Counted from the first letter of the stretch, positions 49,698-59,482 are shown. The stretch: DNA of 64,000 bases from an uncultured Neglectibacter sp. (GCA_937958185.1 CALFFN010000009.1:1-64000), one strand, 5' to 3'. The notes: generated from the sequence alone by a model not told the origin. Numbers and translations: made by a program.

Positions 49698-49729
49698 AGC
49701 GGGCTCTGTCAGATACGGAGAGAATCGTC

Positions 49730-49758
49730 TTGACATTCGCCCCCGCGGCGATTATAAT
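49730..49758 (+). promoter_or_regulatory. Promoter of the T-box leader
   Basis: Consensus TTGACA (49730-49735), 17 bp, consensus TATAAT (49753-49758). Confidence 0.85.
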
Positions 49759-49779
49759 GACAATTAAAATTTCATAGAA

Positions 49780-50097
49780 AAAGGCAGAGAAGGAAAGAGT
49801 ACCCTGTAAGAACGCTCCACACGGCGACAGCCGAACGCAGAGAACCCCGGCAGCTGGAAAGGGGAGGGGCAGCAGGCAGGGGAACATGGCTCCGGAGCTG
49901 CGTATCAAGGTCCGGCAATTTTTGCAGGATTCAGGTTACGACGGGCAGCCGCCCGTTACAGCGGCAGGCGTTCTATACTTTCATATAAGGACGCTGCGAT
50001 GAGGTTCCGGCGGCTGCCGGAACGAAAAGAAGTGGTACCACGGTAGAATCCGTCTTCTGTCCTGTTTGCGCAGGACGGAAGGCGGTTATTTTTATTT
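49780..50097 (+). promoter_or_regulatory. T-box riboswitch leader
   Basis: The T-box sequence AAGAAGTGGTACCACGG lies at 50027-50043. It is followed by a terminator whose 13-bp arms (50050-50062 and 50073-50085) lead to TTATTTTTATTT. Stem I is recognisable: AGTA (49798-49801) precedes CCCTG, which pairs with CAGGG (49877-49881). AGAGA and the apical region lie between. The 3' side of the specifier loop reads GAAC-ATG-G, making AUG (49886-49888) the likely specifier, that is tRNA-Met; this reading is tentative. Uncharged tRNA would turn on the downstream symporter. Confidence 0.85.
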
Positions 50098-50108
50098 CAG
50101 GAGGGTCA

Positions 50109-51356
50109 ATGATGAAAGAAAAGGGAAAAAACAGGAGCTTCCACATTACAGTGGCGATCTTTATCGGTCTGGTGCTGGGCATCGTGTTCGGGTTCTTCAT
50201 GCCGGGCAGGTACGAATGGGCTTTGCCCGCGGTGGAGCTTATCAGCGGGGTGTACATGAACGCCCTGCGCATGATGATCTACCCGCTGGTGTTCTGCTCG
50301 CTGATCGTGGGCATTCAGGGGATCGGCAGCATTTCCGCCGCGGGAAAGATCGGCGGACAGTCCGTGCTGTATTTTGTCTGCACCACGCTGTTTGCCAGCC
50401 TGCTGGGGCTGTTCCTGCCCAAGGCGCTGGGGCTGGGCAGGGGCGTTTCCATCACCATGGCGGAAGCCAATGTGGAAGCCACCCAGTTTACCAGCCTGAT
50501 GGATACGGTGAAAAACCTGATCCCCGCAAACCCCATTGCGTCCTTTGCCCAGGGTGATATGCTGCAGGTGCTGGTCTTTGCCATCATTATCGGCATTACC
50601 TGCCTTGCCGTCGGCAAAAAGGCGGAACCGTTCGTAAAGCTGGCGGGATCTATCAATGAAATTTCCATCAAAGTGGTATCCGTCGTCATGTACTTTACCC
50701 CCATCGGCGTGTTCTGCTCCATCGCCTCTGTGGTATATGCTAACGGCACGGCGACCATCGCCGCCCTGGGCAAGGTGCTGATCGCCCTGTACGTCACCAT
50801 GTTCCTGTACGTGGTGATCCTTTACGGGGGCATGGTAAAGCTCATCGGCAAGTGCGGCCTGCGGAAATTCTTCGGCGCCGTCATGCCCGCAGCGCTGAAC
50901 GCCTTCGGCACCTGCTCCAGCTCCGCCACCCTGCCCATCAGCAAGCGCTGTACGGACGAGCTGGGGGTTCCCAACGAGATATCCTCCCTGGCGCTGCCCC
51001 TGGGCGCGACCATCAATATGGACGCCGTGTCCATCGTCATGTCCTTCATGATCGTATTTTTTGCCAACGCCTGCGGCGTGGAGCTGAGCCTTGGCATGCT
51101 GGCGGTGGTGCTGCTCAGCAACACGCTTCTCAGCATCGGCACCCCCGGCGTTCCCGGCGGCGCCATTGCTTCCTTTGCGGCGCTGGCGGCAATTGCCGGG
51201 CTCCCTGCCGGTATCATGGGCGTGTACATCAGCATCAATACCCTTTGCGACATGGGCGCCACCTGCTGCAACGTGCTGGGCGACCTTGCCTGCTCCGTCG
51301 CCATGAAAGAGACCGTAAAGCTGAAAGCTTCCGGGAAAGCCGAAGGAAAGGAATGA
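50109..51356 (+). CDS. Dicarboxylate/amino acid:cation symporter (DAACS family)
   Basis: A 415-aa membrane carrier with about eight helices plus two re-entrant loops. Family signatures are ALNAFGTCSSSATLPISKRC (serine-rich HP1), GVPNEISSLALPLGATINMDAVS (binding-site motif) and SIGTPGVPGGAIASFAALAAIAGLP. It imports acidic or neutral amino acids with Na+ or H+. Control by an amino-acid-sensing T-box implies it brings in the amino acid named by the specifier. AGGAGGG precedes ATG 50109/50112. Confidence 0.92.
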   Translation: MMKEKGKNRSFHITVAIFIGLVLGIVFGFFMPGRYEWALPAVELISGVYMNALRMMIYPLVFCSLIVGIQGIGSISAAGKIGGQSVLYFVCTTLFASLLGLFLPKALGLGRGVSITMAEANVEATQFTSLMDTVKNLIPANPIASFAQGDMLQVLVFAIIIGITCLAVGKKAEPFVKLAGSINEISIKVVSVVMYFTPIGVFCSIASVVYANGTATIAALGKVLIALYVTMFLYVVILYGGMVKLIGKCGLRKFFGAVMPAALNAFGTCSSSATLPISKRCTDELGVPNEISSLALPLGATINMDAVSIVMSFMIVFFANACGVELSLGMLAVVLLSNTLLSIGTPGVPGGAIASFAALAAIAGLPAGIMGVYISINTLCDMGATCCNVLGDLACSVAMKETVKLKASGKAEGKE

Positions 51357-51508
51357 TTTTCCGCTCCGTTTTGAAGAAATTTTTGCTTCCCGGCTGCCGC
51401 TTGGAGCCCCGCCGATGGGGTAGAAGTTCTGCCGGATCAGGGTTCGGCAAAACGACGAAGGCAAACCGGCGGATTTTGTGTTGTCAAATTGCACAAATGT
51501 AAAAAACT

Positions 51509-51553
51509 CAGGTCAATTTCTCCGCTTTTTGGGGATTTTGACCTGATTTTTTG
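51509..51553 (+). terminator. Terminator of the symporter gene
   Basis: CAGGTCAA and TTGACCTG enclose a 21-nt loop and are followed by ATTTTTTG. Confidence 0.65.
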
Positions 51554-51637
51554 AAATTTTTGTGACGAAAATTCCTAGAGTTTAAGCGGGTTTAGAGAAA
51601 AGTAACAAAAAAGTAACCACTTTTTTCAAGAAAAGGG

Positions 51638-51666
51638 TGGACTTTTTTGCCTACCTGCTATATAAT
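51638..51666 (+). promoter_or_regulatory. Promoter of the Lpl-type ABC operon
   Basis: TGGACT (51638-51643), 17 bp, consensus TATAAT (51661-51666). It leaves a ~245-nt leader (51667-51911) in which no known riboswitch was recognised. The rest of 51357-51637 holds only the symporter terminator and AT-rich sequence. Confidence 0.7.
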
Positions 51667-51911
51667 GAACTACAGAAAAGAAACAACTTTGTGAAAATTG
51701 CCGTTACTTTTACCGGCTCGACTGCAGTGCAACGCCCTATGGGCGACACCGTTTAGTGATGCAGGGGCGGGGGAGGGTCGCGGCTCGGCTCATTGACAGA
51801 GGAGGGATTGCCAAGAAGTTTTTCTTAGCTGGAGGGGAGCTTTCCCTTGTACTACGAAAAATGGCTGCGACCTTTGCGAGAGAAGCGAGCGGCTAGTTGG
51901 GAGTGACGAGA

Positions 51912-52877
51912 TTGAAGAAAGAAAATGCTGCGACCATGCAGAGCCCGGTGAAAAAGCACGGCTTCTTCAAACGGGCGTTAGACCAATGGGACCTGCAGGT
52001 GCTGGTTCTTCCCGGCATTATCCTGCTGCTGATTTTCAGTTATCTTCCCATGTACGGCTTGATCATGTCTTTCCAGGAGTTCCACGTCGGCGATTTCCCC
52101 GGCATGAGCGAATGGGTGGGCTTCAAGCAGTTCGAGTCCCTGTTTAAGGACCCCGCGTTCTTTAAGACGCTGCGCAACACTCTGGCAATCAGCTTGCTGA
52201 AGCTGACCATCGGCTTTGTCTGCCCCATCGTGTTCGCCGTGTTCCTGAACGAAATGCACCAGCAGGGGATCAAGAAAACTGTTCAGACGATCAGCTATCT
52301 GCCTCACTTCATTTCCTGGACTGTGTGCGCATTGATGATGTTCGACTTCCTCAGTGCCGACGGCGGCGCTGTCAATGAGATCCTGATGGGTCTTGGCATT
52401 ATCAAACAGCCCATCGGCTTCTTCCAGGAGGGTAAATACTTCTGGTGGGTCGCCCTCTTTACCGATATCTGGAAAGAGTTGGGCTGGAACTCCATCATCT
52501 ACATATCTGCCATGGCAGGCGTAGATGCCGAAATGTACGAGGCTGCCGACATCGACGGCGCCACCCGTGCCCAGAAGATGTGGCACATCACCATCAAGGC
52601 AATCAAACCTACCATTATCCTTCTCCTTATTATGAATGTCGGCGGCGTGCTGAACGCCAACTTCGACCAGATCATGATGCTCACCAAGAACATGGGCAAC
52701 GCTCTGCTGAAGGATTATGCCGACGTGATCGACACGTTCGTGTTCCGCTATGGTATTTCCATGGGTCGTGTATCCTTTGCAACAGCGGCAGGCCTCTTTA
52801 AGGCTGTGATAAACTTTATCCTTCTGCTGAGCGCTAACTGGATCGCCGACAAAGCGGGCGAGAATGCGTTGTTCTAA
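51912..52877 (+). CDS. ABC transporter permease (LplB-like)
   Basis: A ~321-aa permease: first membrane helix VLPGIILLLIFSYLPMYGLIMSF, and an EAA loop EMYEAADIDGATRAQKMWHITIKAIKPTI. It matches the LplB subgroup of CUT1 importers that pair with large LplA-type binding proteins. The likely start is TTG 51912 with GGGAG about 8 nt upstream; ATG 51936 and TTG 51897 are alternatives. No ATPase is encoded in the operon. Confidence 0.9.
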   Translation: MKKENAATMQSPVKKHGFFKRALDQWDLQVLVLPGIILLLIFSYLPMYGLIMSFQEFHVGDFPGMSEWVGFKQFESLFKDPAFFKTLRNTLAISLLKLTIGFVCPIVFAVFLNEMHQQGIKKTVQTISYLPHFISWTVCALMMFDFLSADGGAVNEILMGLGIIKQPIGFFQEGKYFWWVALFTDIWKELGWNSIIYISAMAGVDAEMYEAADIDGATRAQKMWHITIKAIKPTIILLLIMNVGGVLNANFDQIMMLTKNMGNALLKDYADVIDTFVFRYGISMGRVSFATAAGLFKAVINFILLLSANWIADKAGENALF

Positions 52878-52907
52878 CAGAATAAGAGAGAAAGGGGGTT
52901 CTACCCA

Positions 52908-53852
52908 ATGGCAGAAAACGTAAAAGCAAACAAGCATCATAAGATGAAAGTTAAGAAAGTATTCAGCGATTACGTCATCATTGTTTTGATGGTCGTCATT
53001 ATGGTCGTAGTCTTCTGCGCTACGCTGTATCCTTTCCTGAACTGTCTGGCGATTTCTCTGAACTACGCTTCCGATACCGCCCGCGGCGGCATCACCATCT
53101 TCCCCAGGCAGTTTACATTGGATAACTACAAGAACATTTTCGGCAAGTCCACCATCTGGATGGCATATTTCATCACCTTTGCCCGTACCATCGTTGGTAC
53201 CTTGGGCGGCTTGCTGGTGACCGGTGCCATGTCTTTCGCCCTTTCCAGAAAGAATCTGGCTGGCAGAAAGGTGTACACCTTCCTTTGCCTGATTCCCATG
53301 TACTTCGGCGGCGGTCTGATCCCCACCTACTTCCTGATTAAGACCCTGCACCTGACCAACACCTTCTGGGTATACATTCTGCCCTCGCTGGTCAATATCT
53401 GGAACATGATTTTGATGCGCAGCTATTTCTCCTCTTCTGTTCCCGACGCATTGGAGGAATCCGCCCGTATCGACGGCGCCAACTACTTCACGATCTTCTT
53501 CAAGATCTACTGGCCCGTATCCACGCCCATCATCGCGACCATCGCTTTGTATTTCGGCGTGTTCCATTGGAACGACTGGTATACTACTTACGTGTATGTT
53601 ACCGATCCCGCCCTGAAGCCCATGACCTCCATTCTGCTGCAGATCGTCAACGAAGCGTCCTTCGCTGAAAGACTGGCTGCAATGGGCGCAGACGCAAGCG
53701 CTATCGGCAACGCTACCATGGGTAAGGCGGTCAACGTCCGTTCCATCACCATGGCGACCATGATCACCTCTATCGTGCCTATCGTTGCGATCTATCCCTT
53801 CCTGCAGCGGTACTTCATCAAGGGTATCATGATCGGTTCTATCAAAGGGTGA
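52908..53852 (+). CDS. ABC transporter permease (LplC/YtcP-like)
   Basis: A 314-aa permease with helix VIIVLMVVIMVVVFCATLYPFLN near the N-terminus, MYFGGGLIPTYFLIKTLHL typical of the YtcP/LplC subgroup, and EAA motif DALEESARIDGANYFTIFFKIYWPVSTP. It forms the membrane channel with the preceding gene product. AAAGGGGG precedes the start. Confidence 0.92.
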   Translation: MAENVKANKHHKMKVKKVFSDYVIIVLMVVIMVVVFCATLYPFLNCLAISLNYASDTARGGITIFPRQFTLDNYKNIFGKSTIWMAYFITFARTIVGTLGGLLVTGAMSFALSRKNLAGRKVYTFLCLIPMYFGGGLIPTYFLIKTLHLTNTFWVYILPSLVNIWNMILMRSYFSSSVPDALEESARIDGANYFTIFFKIYWPVSTPIIATIALYFGVFHWNDWYTTYVYVTDPALKPMTSILLQIVNEASFAERLAAMGADASAIGNATMGKAVNVRSITMATMITSIVPIVAIYPFLQRYFIKGIMIGSIKG

Positions 53853-54065
53853 GCACGTCCCGGTGGCAGACAGCTGCGGAGCACAGGCAGTTTGTTTAAG
53901 ATATCTAAAAATGTCAAAATTGAAACTTGCTTTTTTCGGCAGCTTCTGTTATGATTGACAGGCTATCCTGTTCCGTTCGGTTCTTAGGGCGCAAGCCCTT
54001 GGAATAATATTACTTATTCTTTGCTGAGAGACAGCGAAGAAAACCAATTTAGGAGGATCAGAAAG

Positions 54066-55880
54066 ATGAAAAAAAGAGTTTTGGCTCTGCTCATGGTTCT
54101 GTGTCTCGTAGCTGGTGTATTTGCCGGCTGTGGAAACAGCACCACAAGCAGCCAGGGTGGCGCTTCCAGCAATACCCCTGCCAGCACCCCTGCTGAGAGT
54201 GGCAACACTTCCAGCACAGCTCCTGTAGCAGCCAGCGGTGGTCCCGCTGACACCAGCGAGCACTACGAGTTCACCACGTACTACAACTACACCGGCTGGA
54301 ACAAAGAGTTCGGCAAGGACGAGACTTCCCAGTATCTGTGCGATAAGTTCAACATCAGCATGAACTGGTATGGTCCCGACTCCGATCCCGATGCGAAGCT
54401 GAACCTGATGGTTTCTTCTGACGACCTGCCCGAGTCCATCATCATGGACCGCAGCCCCCTGTGGATGAAGATAATCCGCGCTGGTTGCCTGCAGGACCTG
54501 CAGCAGTACATGTACGAAGGAAACACCTTTGAGCAGGACGTTTCCGACGGCGTGCGCGAGATGCTGAAGGTTGACGGCGGTCTGTACGGTGTTCCCAACT
54601 GGTCCCGTAAGGGCGCTACCGGCGGTAACTATCAGTGGATCATCCAGACCGACGCATACAAGGCTGCCGGCTCTCCCAAGCTGGAGACCTTTGAAGACCT
54701 GCATCAGTATGCCCTGAAGGTCAAGGATCTGAACCTCAGCTCCTACACCGGTCAGCCCATGTATCCCTTCTGGTGCACCAACACCGATAACGGCTTCTAT
54801 GTCTATCAGCCTTTCTATCGTGCAACTGGCGCTCCCAACATCGTTCTGAACTACTTCACTCAGGAAGATGGCAAGATCCAGTACTGCCTGGAGAGCGAGA
54901 AGTTCGTTTCCGCTCTGAAGGAAGCTAACAAGTGGTACAACGAGGGTCTGTTCACCGCCGAAGTCTTCACCGATAACGGCGACCAGTTCCTGGAGAAAAT
55001 CACCAATGGTCGTCCCGCTCTGATGTGGTATGACTTCTCTCAGGACTCCATCAACAAGTTCCGTCAGCTCATGCACGAGGCTACCAACAATGCTTCTTCT
55101 TACGAAGTTCTGGGTCATAAGGCTGGCTTGCTGCCCGACTATCCCCAGTTCCCCCCGATGGACGGCGTTGAGTTCTGCTACGGCGATGAGACCGGCGGTG
55201 TTGGCTGGAACGTGAACTGCATCACCACCAAGGCTACCGATCCCCAGCGTATCTTTGACCTGTGGACCTACATGATCACTCCTGAGTTCTCCGGCATTCT
55301 GCAGTATGGTCCTGCCGGCGGCACCATGTGCGATCATTACGAGACTAACGAAGCTGGTCTGCCCATTCCCGTTCTGAAGGACGGCAAGGCAGAGTCTGAC
55401 TTCAGCACCGCTGAAAAGGACGCCACCGGCGCCTGGTTCTGGTCTCAGCCTGCACAGTCCGACTACGTTGACGGCATCAAGTATGCTCTGAACGACGCTA
55501 CTCCCGACGAGAAGAAGGACTGGGTTATCGACATTCAGAACCATCTGTGCACCTATGACGAAGAGAATCCTCAGGTTGGTCAGAAGTTCATGACCGACGA
55601 GAACACCGCTCTGGATGCTGACATCGACCAGCAGTCCGACCTGGGCGTTGCTTATCAGAGCCTGCAGGATCAGTCCAAGGCTATGCTGCCCAACATCATC
55701 ATGGCTTCCAGCGATGCCGACTTTGACAAGCTGGTTGCTGATCTGCTGAGCTTTGCCCAGACCAACGGCATGGTTGATCAGGTTAAGGAAGTTCTGCAGA
55801 CCAAGCATGACGCTAACGTTGCAGCTCAGGGCTACAGCGCTTACAGCGCAGAGTATGACGTTTACAAGCTGAACAAGTAA
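54066..55880 (+). CDS. Extracellular substrate-binding lipoprotein (LplA-like)
   Basis: A ~604-aa lipoprotein. The signal peptide ends FAGC22, followed by a long Ser/Thr/Ala linker and a large family 1 solute-binding fold (YNYTGWNKEFGKDETSQYLCDKFNISMNW, GGLYGVPNWSRKGATGGNYQWIIQTDAYKAAG). This size class binds oligosaccharides or glycosaminoglycan fragments in gut Firmicutes; the ligand here is unknown. AGGAGG precedes ATG 54066. Codon choice is strongly biased to a few preferred codons, which suggests high expression. Confidence 0.92.
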   Translation: MKKRVLALLMVLCLVAGVFAGCGNSTTSSQGGASSNTPASTPAESGNTSSTAPVAASGGPADTSEHYEFTTYYNYTGWNKEFGKDETSQYLCDKFNISMNWYGPDSDPDAKLNLMVSSDDLPESIIMDRSPLWMKIIRAGCLQDLQQYMYEGNTFEQDVSDGVREMLKVDGGLYGVPNWSRKGATGGNYQWIIQTDAYKAAGSPKLETFEDLHQYALKVKDLNLSSYTGQPMYPFWCTNTDNGFYVYQPFYRATGAPNIVLNYFTQEDGKIQYCLESEKFVSALKEANKWYNEGLFTAEVFTDNGDQFLEKITNGRPALMWYDFSQDSINKFRQLMHEATNNASSYEVLGHKAGLLPDYPQFPPMDGVEFCYGDETGGVGWNVNCITTKATDPQRIFDLWTYMITPEFSGILQYGPAGGTMCDHYETNEAGLPIPVLKDGKAESDFSTAEKDATGAWFWSQPAQSDYVDGIKYALNDATPDEKKDWVIDIQNHLCTYDEENPQVGQKFMTDENTALDADIDQQSDLGVAYQSLQDQSKAMLPNIIMASSDADFDKLVADLLSFAQTNGMVDQVKEVLQTKHDANVAAQGYSAYSAEYDVYKLNK

Positions 55881-55918
55881 TTTTTCAGATACAATTGTAT
55901 AACGCATAAGCTAACAGG

Positions 55919-55953
55919 CGGGCGGATACCTCACGGTATCCGCCCGTTTTTTT
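55919..55953 (+). terminator. Terminator of the Lpl-type ABC operon
   Basis: CGGGCGGATACC pairs exactly with GGTATCCGCCCG, then seven T. Confidence 0.9.
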
Positions 55954-56082
55954 ACTCGAGAAACTTCTTTCTACTATTATGATCTCCCTGCGCCGACCAC
56001 ATCTCTCATTTGAGATTTCTTTTTCTGCAAACCGTAACCCCGCGACTCGATCCTGTTTTTCGTCAGGGGCGCTTCCCGGGCA

Positions 56083-56111
56083 TTGTGCTTTTCCCGGAAA
56101 TTTGTTATAAT
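56083..56111 (+). promoter_or_regulatory. Promoter of the MoxR-DUF58 operon
   Basis: TTGTGC (56083-56088), 17 bp, consensus TATAAT (56106-56111). Confidence 0.7.
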
Positions 56112-56178
56112 GAACTGGAAAAGCTTGCTGAAATCATGATTGGCAAAATTCAGAGGAAATAGAAAGGCTGGCAAATCT

Positions 56179-57117
56179 ATGGGCACGATACTTTCGTCTA
56201 TCAAAGAAAATATTGATCGGGTTTTAATTGGGCAGAGCCGCACGGTGGACCTGCTGCTGACCTCGCTGCTGGCAGGCGGGCACGTGCTGGTGGAGGACGT
56301 TCCCGGCACGGGCAAGACCGTGCTGGCGCGGTCGCTGGCAAAGTCTGTCAGCGCAGACTTCGGGCGGGTGCAGTTCACCCCGGACCTGCTGCCCTCCGAT
56401 GTGACGGGCTTAAATTTTTTCGACCCTCAAAAAGCGGAATTTGTCTTCAATCCCGGTCCCGTGTTCTGCAATATCCTGCTGGCGGACGAAATCAACCGCG
56501 CCACGCCCCGCACCCAGTCCAGCCTGTTGGAATGTATGGCGGAGGGGCAGGTCACCATTGACGGCGTTACCAGAAAGCTGGGTTCGCCCTTCTTCGTGAT
56601 CGCGACCCAGAACCCGGTGGAAACGCTGGGTACCTATCCGTTGCCGGAAGCCCAGCTGGACCGCTTCCTCATGCGGATTTCCATGGAAGCCCCCACCCGC
56701 GCCCAGGAGGTCGCCATTCTGGAGCGCTTCCGGGAGGAAGAACCGCTGGAGGCCCTGCAGCCCGTCTGTACCAAGGAGGAGATCGTTGCCCTGCGGCAGC
56801 AGGTGAGAAAAAATTATGTAAACCCAGCCCTGCTGGATTATATGGCAGCGCTGGCGCAGTCCTCCCGCAGCTTCCGGGGTGTGGAGCTGGGGGTCAGCCC
56901 CCGTGGCACGCTGGCGCTGCTCCGGGCGTCCCAGGCATACGCTTTCGTCCAGGGGCGTGAATTTGTCACGCCGGAAGATGTGAAGGCGGTCGCCGTGCCT
57001 GTGCTGGCGCACCGCTTGTCCGTCAGCGGCGGGATCAATTCCGTGAAAGCCCAGCAGCAGGCAGTGCAGGAGCTGATGGAGTCCGTTCCCGTTCCCACAG
57101 AGGAGTGGGGGAAATAA
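56179..57117 (+). CDS. MoxR-family AAA ATPase
   Basis: A ~312-aa AAA+ protein with Walker A EDVPGTGKTVLA, Walker B NILLADEINRATPRTQSSLLECM, sensor 1 FFVIATQNPVE, TYPLPEAQLDRFLMRI and a C-terminal lid domain. MoxR ATPases act as chaperone-like activators and are typically paired with DUF58 proteins, as here. The start is uncertain: ATG 56179 is used, and a TTG at 56140 is possible. The DUF58 gene starts inside its stop codon. Confidence 0.93.
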   Translation: MGTILSSIKENIDRVLIGQSRTVDLLLTSLLAGGHVLVEDVPGTGKTVLARSLAKSVSADFGRVQFTPDLLPSDVTGLNFFDPQKAEFVFNPGPVFCNILLADEINRATPRTQSSLLECMAEGQVTIDGVTRKLGSPFFVIATQNPVETLGTYPLPEAQLDRFLMRISMEAPTRAQEVAILERFREEEPLEALQPVCTKEEIVALRQQVRKNYVNPALLDYMAALAQSSRSFRGVELGVSPRGTLALLRASQAYAFVQGREFVTPEDVKAVAVPVLAHRLSVSGGINSVKAQQQAVQELMESVPVPTEEWGK

Positions 57118-58226
57118 TGGTAATTTTACTACTTGTGCTGCTTTTGGCATTGCTGTTCGTCGCTTTGCGGCTGATTTATGACCATTTTTGGGATAAGGGA
57201 TTTTCCTGCACTCTGGCATTTCGGGACGATTACGCCACCGAGGGCGAGGTTTCCGCCCTGAAGGAAGTGGTGGTCAACGACAAATTCCTTCCCTTGCCCG
57301 CGGTGGAGGTGGACTTCCACATGGACCGGCGGCTGGATTTTACCGACGGGCAGAATTCCGCCGTCAGCGACCAGACCTACCGCCGGGACATTTTCGCGCT
57401 TTCCGTGCGGCAGAAGATCACCCGGACGCTGGAATTTTCCTGTCTTGGGCGCGGGTATTTCCAGATCAACGAAGCGGGGCTTACCGCCCGAGACCTGTTC
57501 CTCACCCAAAAATATCTGACGTCCCAGCCCCAGCATACGGAATTTTATGTCCTTCCCAAGCCCGTGCCGGGGGAGAAGATCAACGTACCTTTTTCTCATG
57601 TGATGGGTACGATCCTGAGCCGCCAAAAGCTGTATGACGACCCCTTTGAGTTTGCTGGGCTGCGGGAATACACCCGCAGCGACCCCATGAAATACATTAA
57701 CTGGAAGGCTACCGCCCACACCGGGAAAATGCTGACGAACCTGCACGAATCCACCCTGTCCCAGCGGGTTCTGATTTTGCTGGATATGGAGGGCAGGGGC
57801 ATTCAGCACGCAGACTTCTTAAATGAGTTTTCCGTGCGCATTGCCTGTACCCTGGCGGAAAGGCTGCTCCATGAGGGTGTGGAGCTGGGGCTCTACAGCA
57901 ACGGTCGCGATGTGCTGGACGGCGGCGACTGGAAGCTGGAAGCGGTGTCCGGCTGGGGCAGCCTGCTGGCGATGAAGAAAAAATTTGCCTGTGTGCAATC
58001 GGATAACGACCTGCCGCCCGTTTTCGATTTCCTGCCCGACAGGACGGCGGGGCAGTGGGAGGAAAACCTGCTGGTGCTGGTTTCCCGCAGCCAGCGGCAG
58101 GAGACGGTAGACGCTTTTGCCGAAAAGACAGGGAAGGAGCGGGGCATACTGGTGATCCCTTATCAGGTGGAGCACAAGCCGCTGTCCGCTCCGAAAAATG
58201 TGGACCTGATCTGGCTGGAGGTGTAG
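57117..58226 (+). CDS. DUF58 domain protein
   Basis: A ~369-aa protein with an N-terminal membrane helix (VILLLVLLLALLFVALRLIY), a beta-rich middle part and the DUF58 signature FEFAGLREYTRSDPMKYINWKATAHTGKMLTNLH. A VWA-like C-terminal region follows (RVLILLDMEGRG). It is usually a partner of MoxR in envelope-related complexes. ATG 57117 overlaps the upstream TAA (TAATG), with AGGAG upstream. Confidence 0.9.
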   Translation: MVILLLVLLLALLFVALRLIYDHFWDKGFSCTLAFRDDYATEGEVSALKEVVVNDKFLPLPAVEVDFHMDRRLDFTDGQNSAVSDQTYRRDIFALSVRQKITRTLEFSCLGRGYFQINEAGLTARDLFLTQKYLTSQPQHTEFYVLPKPVPGEKINVPFSHVMGTILSRQKLYDDPFEFAGLREYTRSDPMKYINWKATAHTGKMLTNLHESTLSQRVLILLDMEGRGIQHADFLNEFSVRIACTLAERLLHEGVELGLYSNGRDVLDGGDWKLEAVSGWGSLLAMKKKFACVQSDNDLPPVFDFLPDRTAGQWEENLLVLVSRSQRQETVDAFAEKTGKERGILVIPYQVEHKPLSAPKNVDLIWLEV

Positions 58227-58227
58227 C

Positions 58228-59445
58228 ATGGGCGCGTTCCTGCAAAAGCTGAAACGAAGCCGCCGGGAAATGCTTCTGCGTATCCTCGGCTGGTGCAACT
58301 GCGCCCTGATGGCAGCCGTGCTGCTGGCAGGGCTTACGGAGCTGATGGCCTCTCTGGAGCTGACCTCTCTGCCGCCTGATACCGTGTATCTGCGGGGCTT
58401 GCTGTTTGCGGTCCCTGCCGGGCTCAGCTATCTTGCGAAAACGAAGCTTCCCGCCCTGTGGCGGTACCTTCTGGCAACGGCGGGGATCGTGGCGCTGTCG
58501 TATTTCCTGCTGGGGAACATCGGCGGCGCGGTGCTGGCGTTTATCCTCTGCTTTTTCCGGCTGATGATCCAGGTTGCTGCCGAGGACGAGGACGTTTCCG
58601 TCACCGTATTTGACAAGGCTCATTTTGCCTGTCTCATTTTCTTCGGCATAGCCTTTTTTATCAGCGCCGCCGGGGGTATGCCCGTGCTTCAGAGAGCGTC
58701 CGTCATTTCTGCTGTGTTCAGCCTGCTGATGTCGATTTTGTATTCCGGCATTCAGCGGGTGGACGGCTATCTGCGCCTGAACCATTCCATCTCCAACCTG
58801 CCCACCCGCCGGATTGAGCGGGCGGCGACCGGCGCGGTGCTGGTGATGGTCGCGCTGGTGGCGGTACTGCTGCTGCCGCCGGCGTTTGGCATGTCCGGCG
58901 ATATCCGAATCGACGTTTCCGGCAAGCAGCATTCCGCGGGATACGTTGCGCCGGAAATTGAGGTGACTGATCCCGCCGGCGTGGCGGAAGCCATGGATCA
59001 GATGTACAGCACGCCGTTCCAGCTTCCCCAATGGATCTACCACATCCTGTCCGGCTTGGCGGTGATCGTTGTAACAGCGGCGGCAGTCTATGTCGTGTAC
59101 TGCATTTCCCGGCGGTTCCGTTCGTCCTACCGGGACAACCAGGACGTGGTGCAGCATTTGGACAGGGACGTTGCCGAGGATTCTCCCGGGGAGAAGCGAA
59201 AGAAGCGGGAACGCACCCGGCTGTTTGACCGCTCCCCCAATGCCCTGATCCGCCGGCACTACCGCAAACGGGTGCTGCAAGCCGCAAAGGAAAGACCAAA
59301 ACAGTGGCACACCCCGGCGGAGCTGGAAGCCGCCGCGGGGATTTCCAACGAAGACCTGCACCGCCTCTATGAAAAAGCCAGATACAGCGGGCTGCCCTGC
59401 ACCATGGACGATGTGCGGAAAGCCAGGGATTCCTCAAGAGCATAA
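58228..59445 (+). CDS. Multi-spanning membrane protein with DUF4129-like tail
   Basis: A 405-aa protein with about six membrane helices in residues 20-210, an external segment, one more helix (~275-297, HILSGLAVIVVTAAAVYVVY) and a cytoplasmic tail (RRHYRKRVLQAAKERPKQWHTPAELEAAAGISNEDLHRLYEKARYSG). The tail resembles the DUF4129 tail of transglutaminase-type membrane proteins in MoxR-DUF58 operons. The transglutaminase core is missing, so it may be a reduced version. It is the last gene of the operon. Confidence 0.75.
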   Translation: MGAFLQKLKRSRREMLLRILGWCNCALMAAVLLAGLTELMASLELTSLPPDTVYLRGLLFAVPAGLSYLAKTKLPALWRYLLATAGIVALSYFLLGNIGGAVLAFILCFFRLMIQVAAEDEDVSVTVFDKAHFACLIFFGIAFFISAAGGMPVLQRASVISAVFSLLMSILYSGIQRVDGYLRLNHSISNLPTRRIERAATGAVLVMVALVAVLLLPPAFGMSGDIRIDVSGKQHSAGYVAPEIEVTDPAGVAEAMDQMYSTPFQLPQWIYHILSGLAVIVVTAAAVYVVYCISRRFRSSYRDNQDVVQHLDRDVAEDSPGEKRKKRERTRLFDRSPNALIRRHYRKRVLQAAKERPKQWHTPAELEAAAGISNEDLHRLYEKARYSGLPCTMDDVRKARDSSRA

Positions 59446-59447
59446 AA

Positions 59448-59482
59448 AAACCGCCCGGGCTTCTCAGAAGCCCGGGCGGTTC
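59448..59482. terminator. Strong terminator between convergent genes
   Basis: AACCGCCCGGGCTTCT and its complement flank a single C. It ends the MoxR operon and lies just beyond the prfC stop. Confidence 0.85.

Noticed and set aside
53949..55907. 652-aa minus-strand open frame
   Set aside because: Antisense to the LplA-like lipoprotein gene, which has a signal peptide, ribosome site and terminator. The open frame reflects strong codon bias in that gene.
57709..59361. 550-aa minus-strand open frame
   Set aside because: Antisense to the DUF58 and membrane protein genes; His/Gln/Arg-rich translation typical of a shadow frame.
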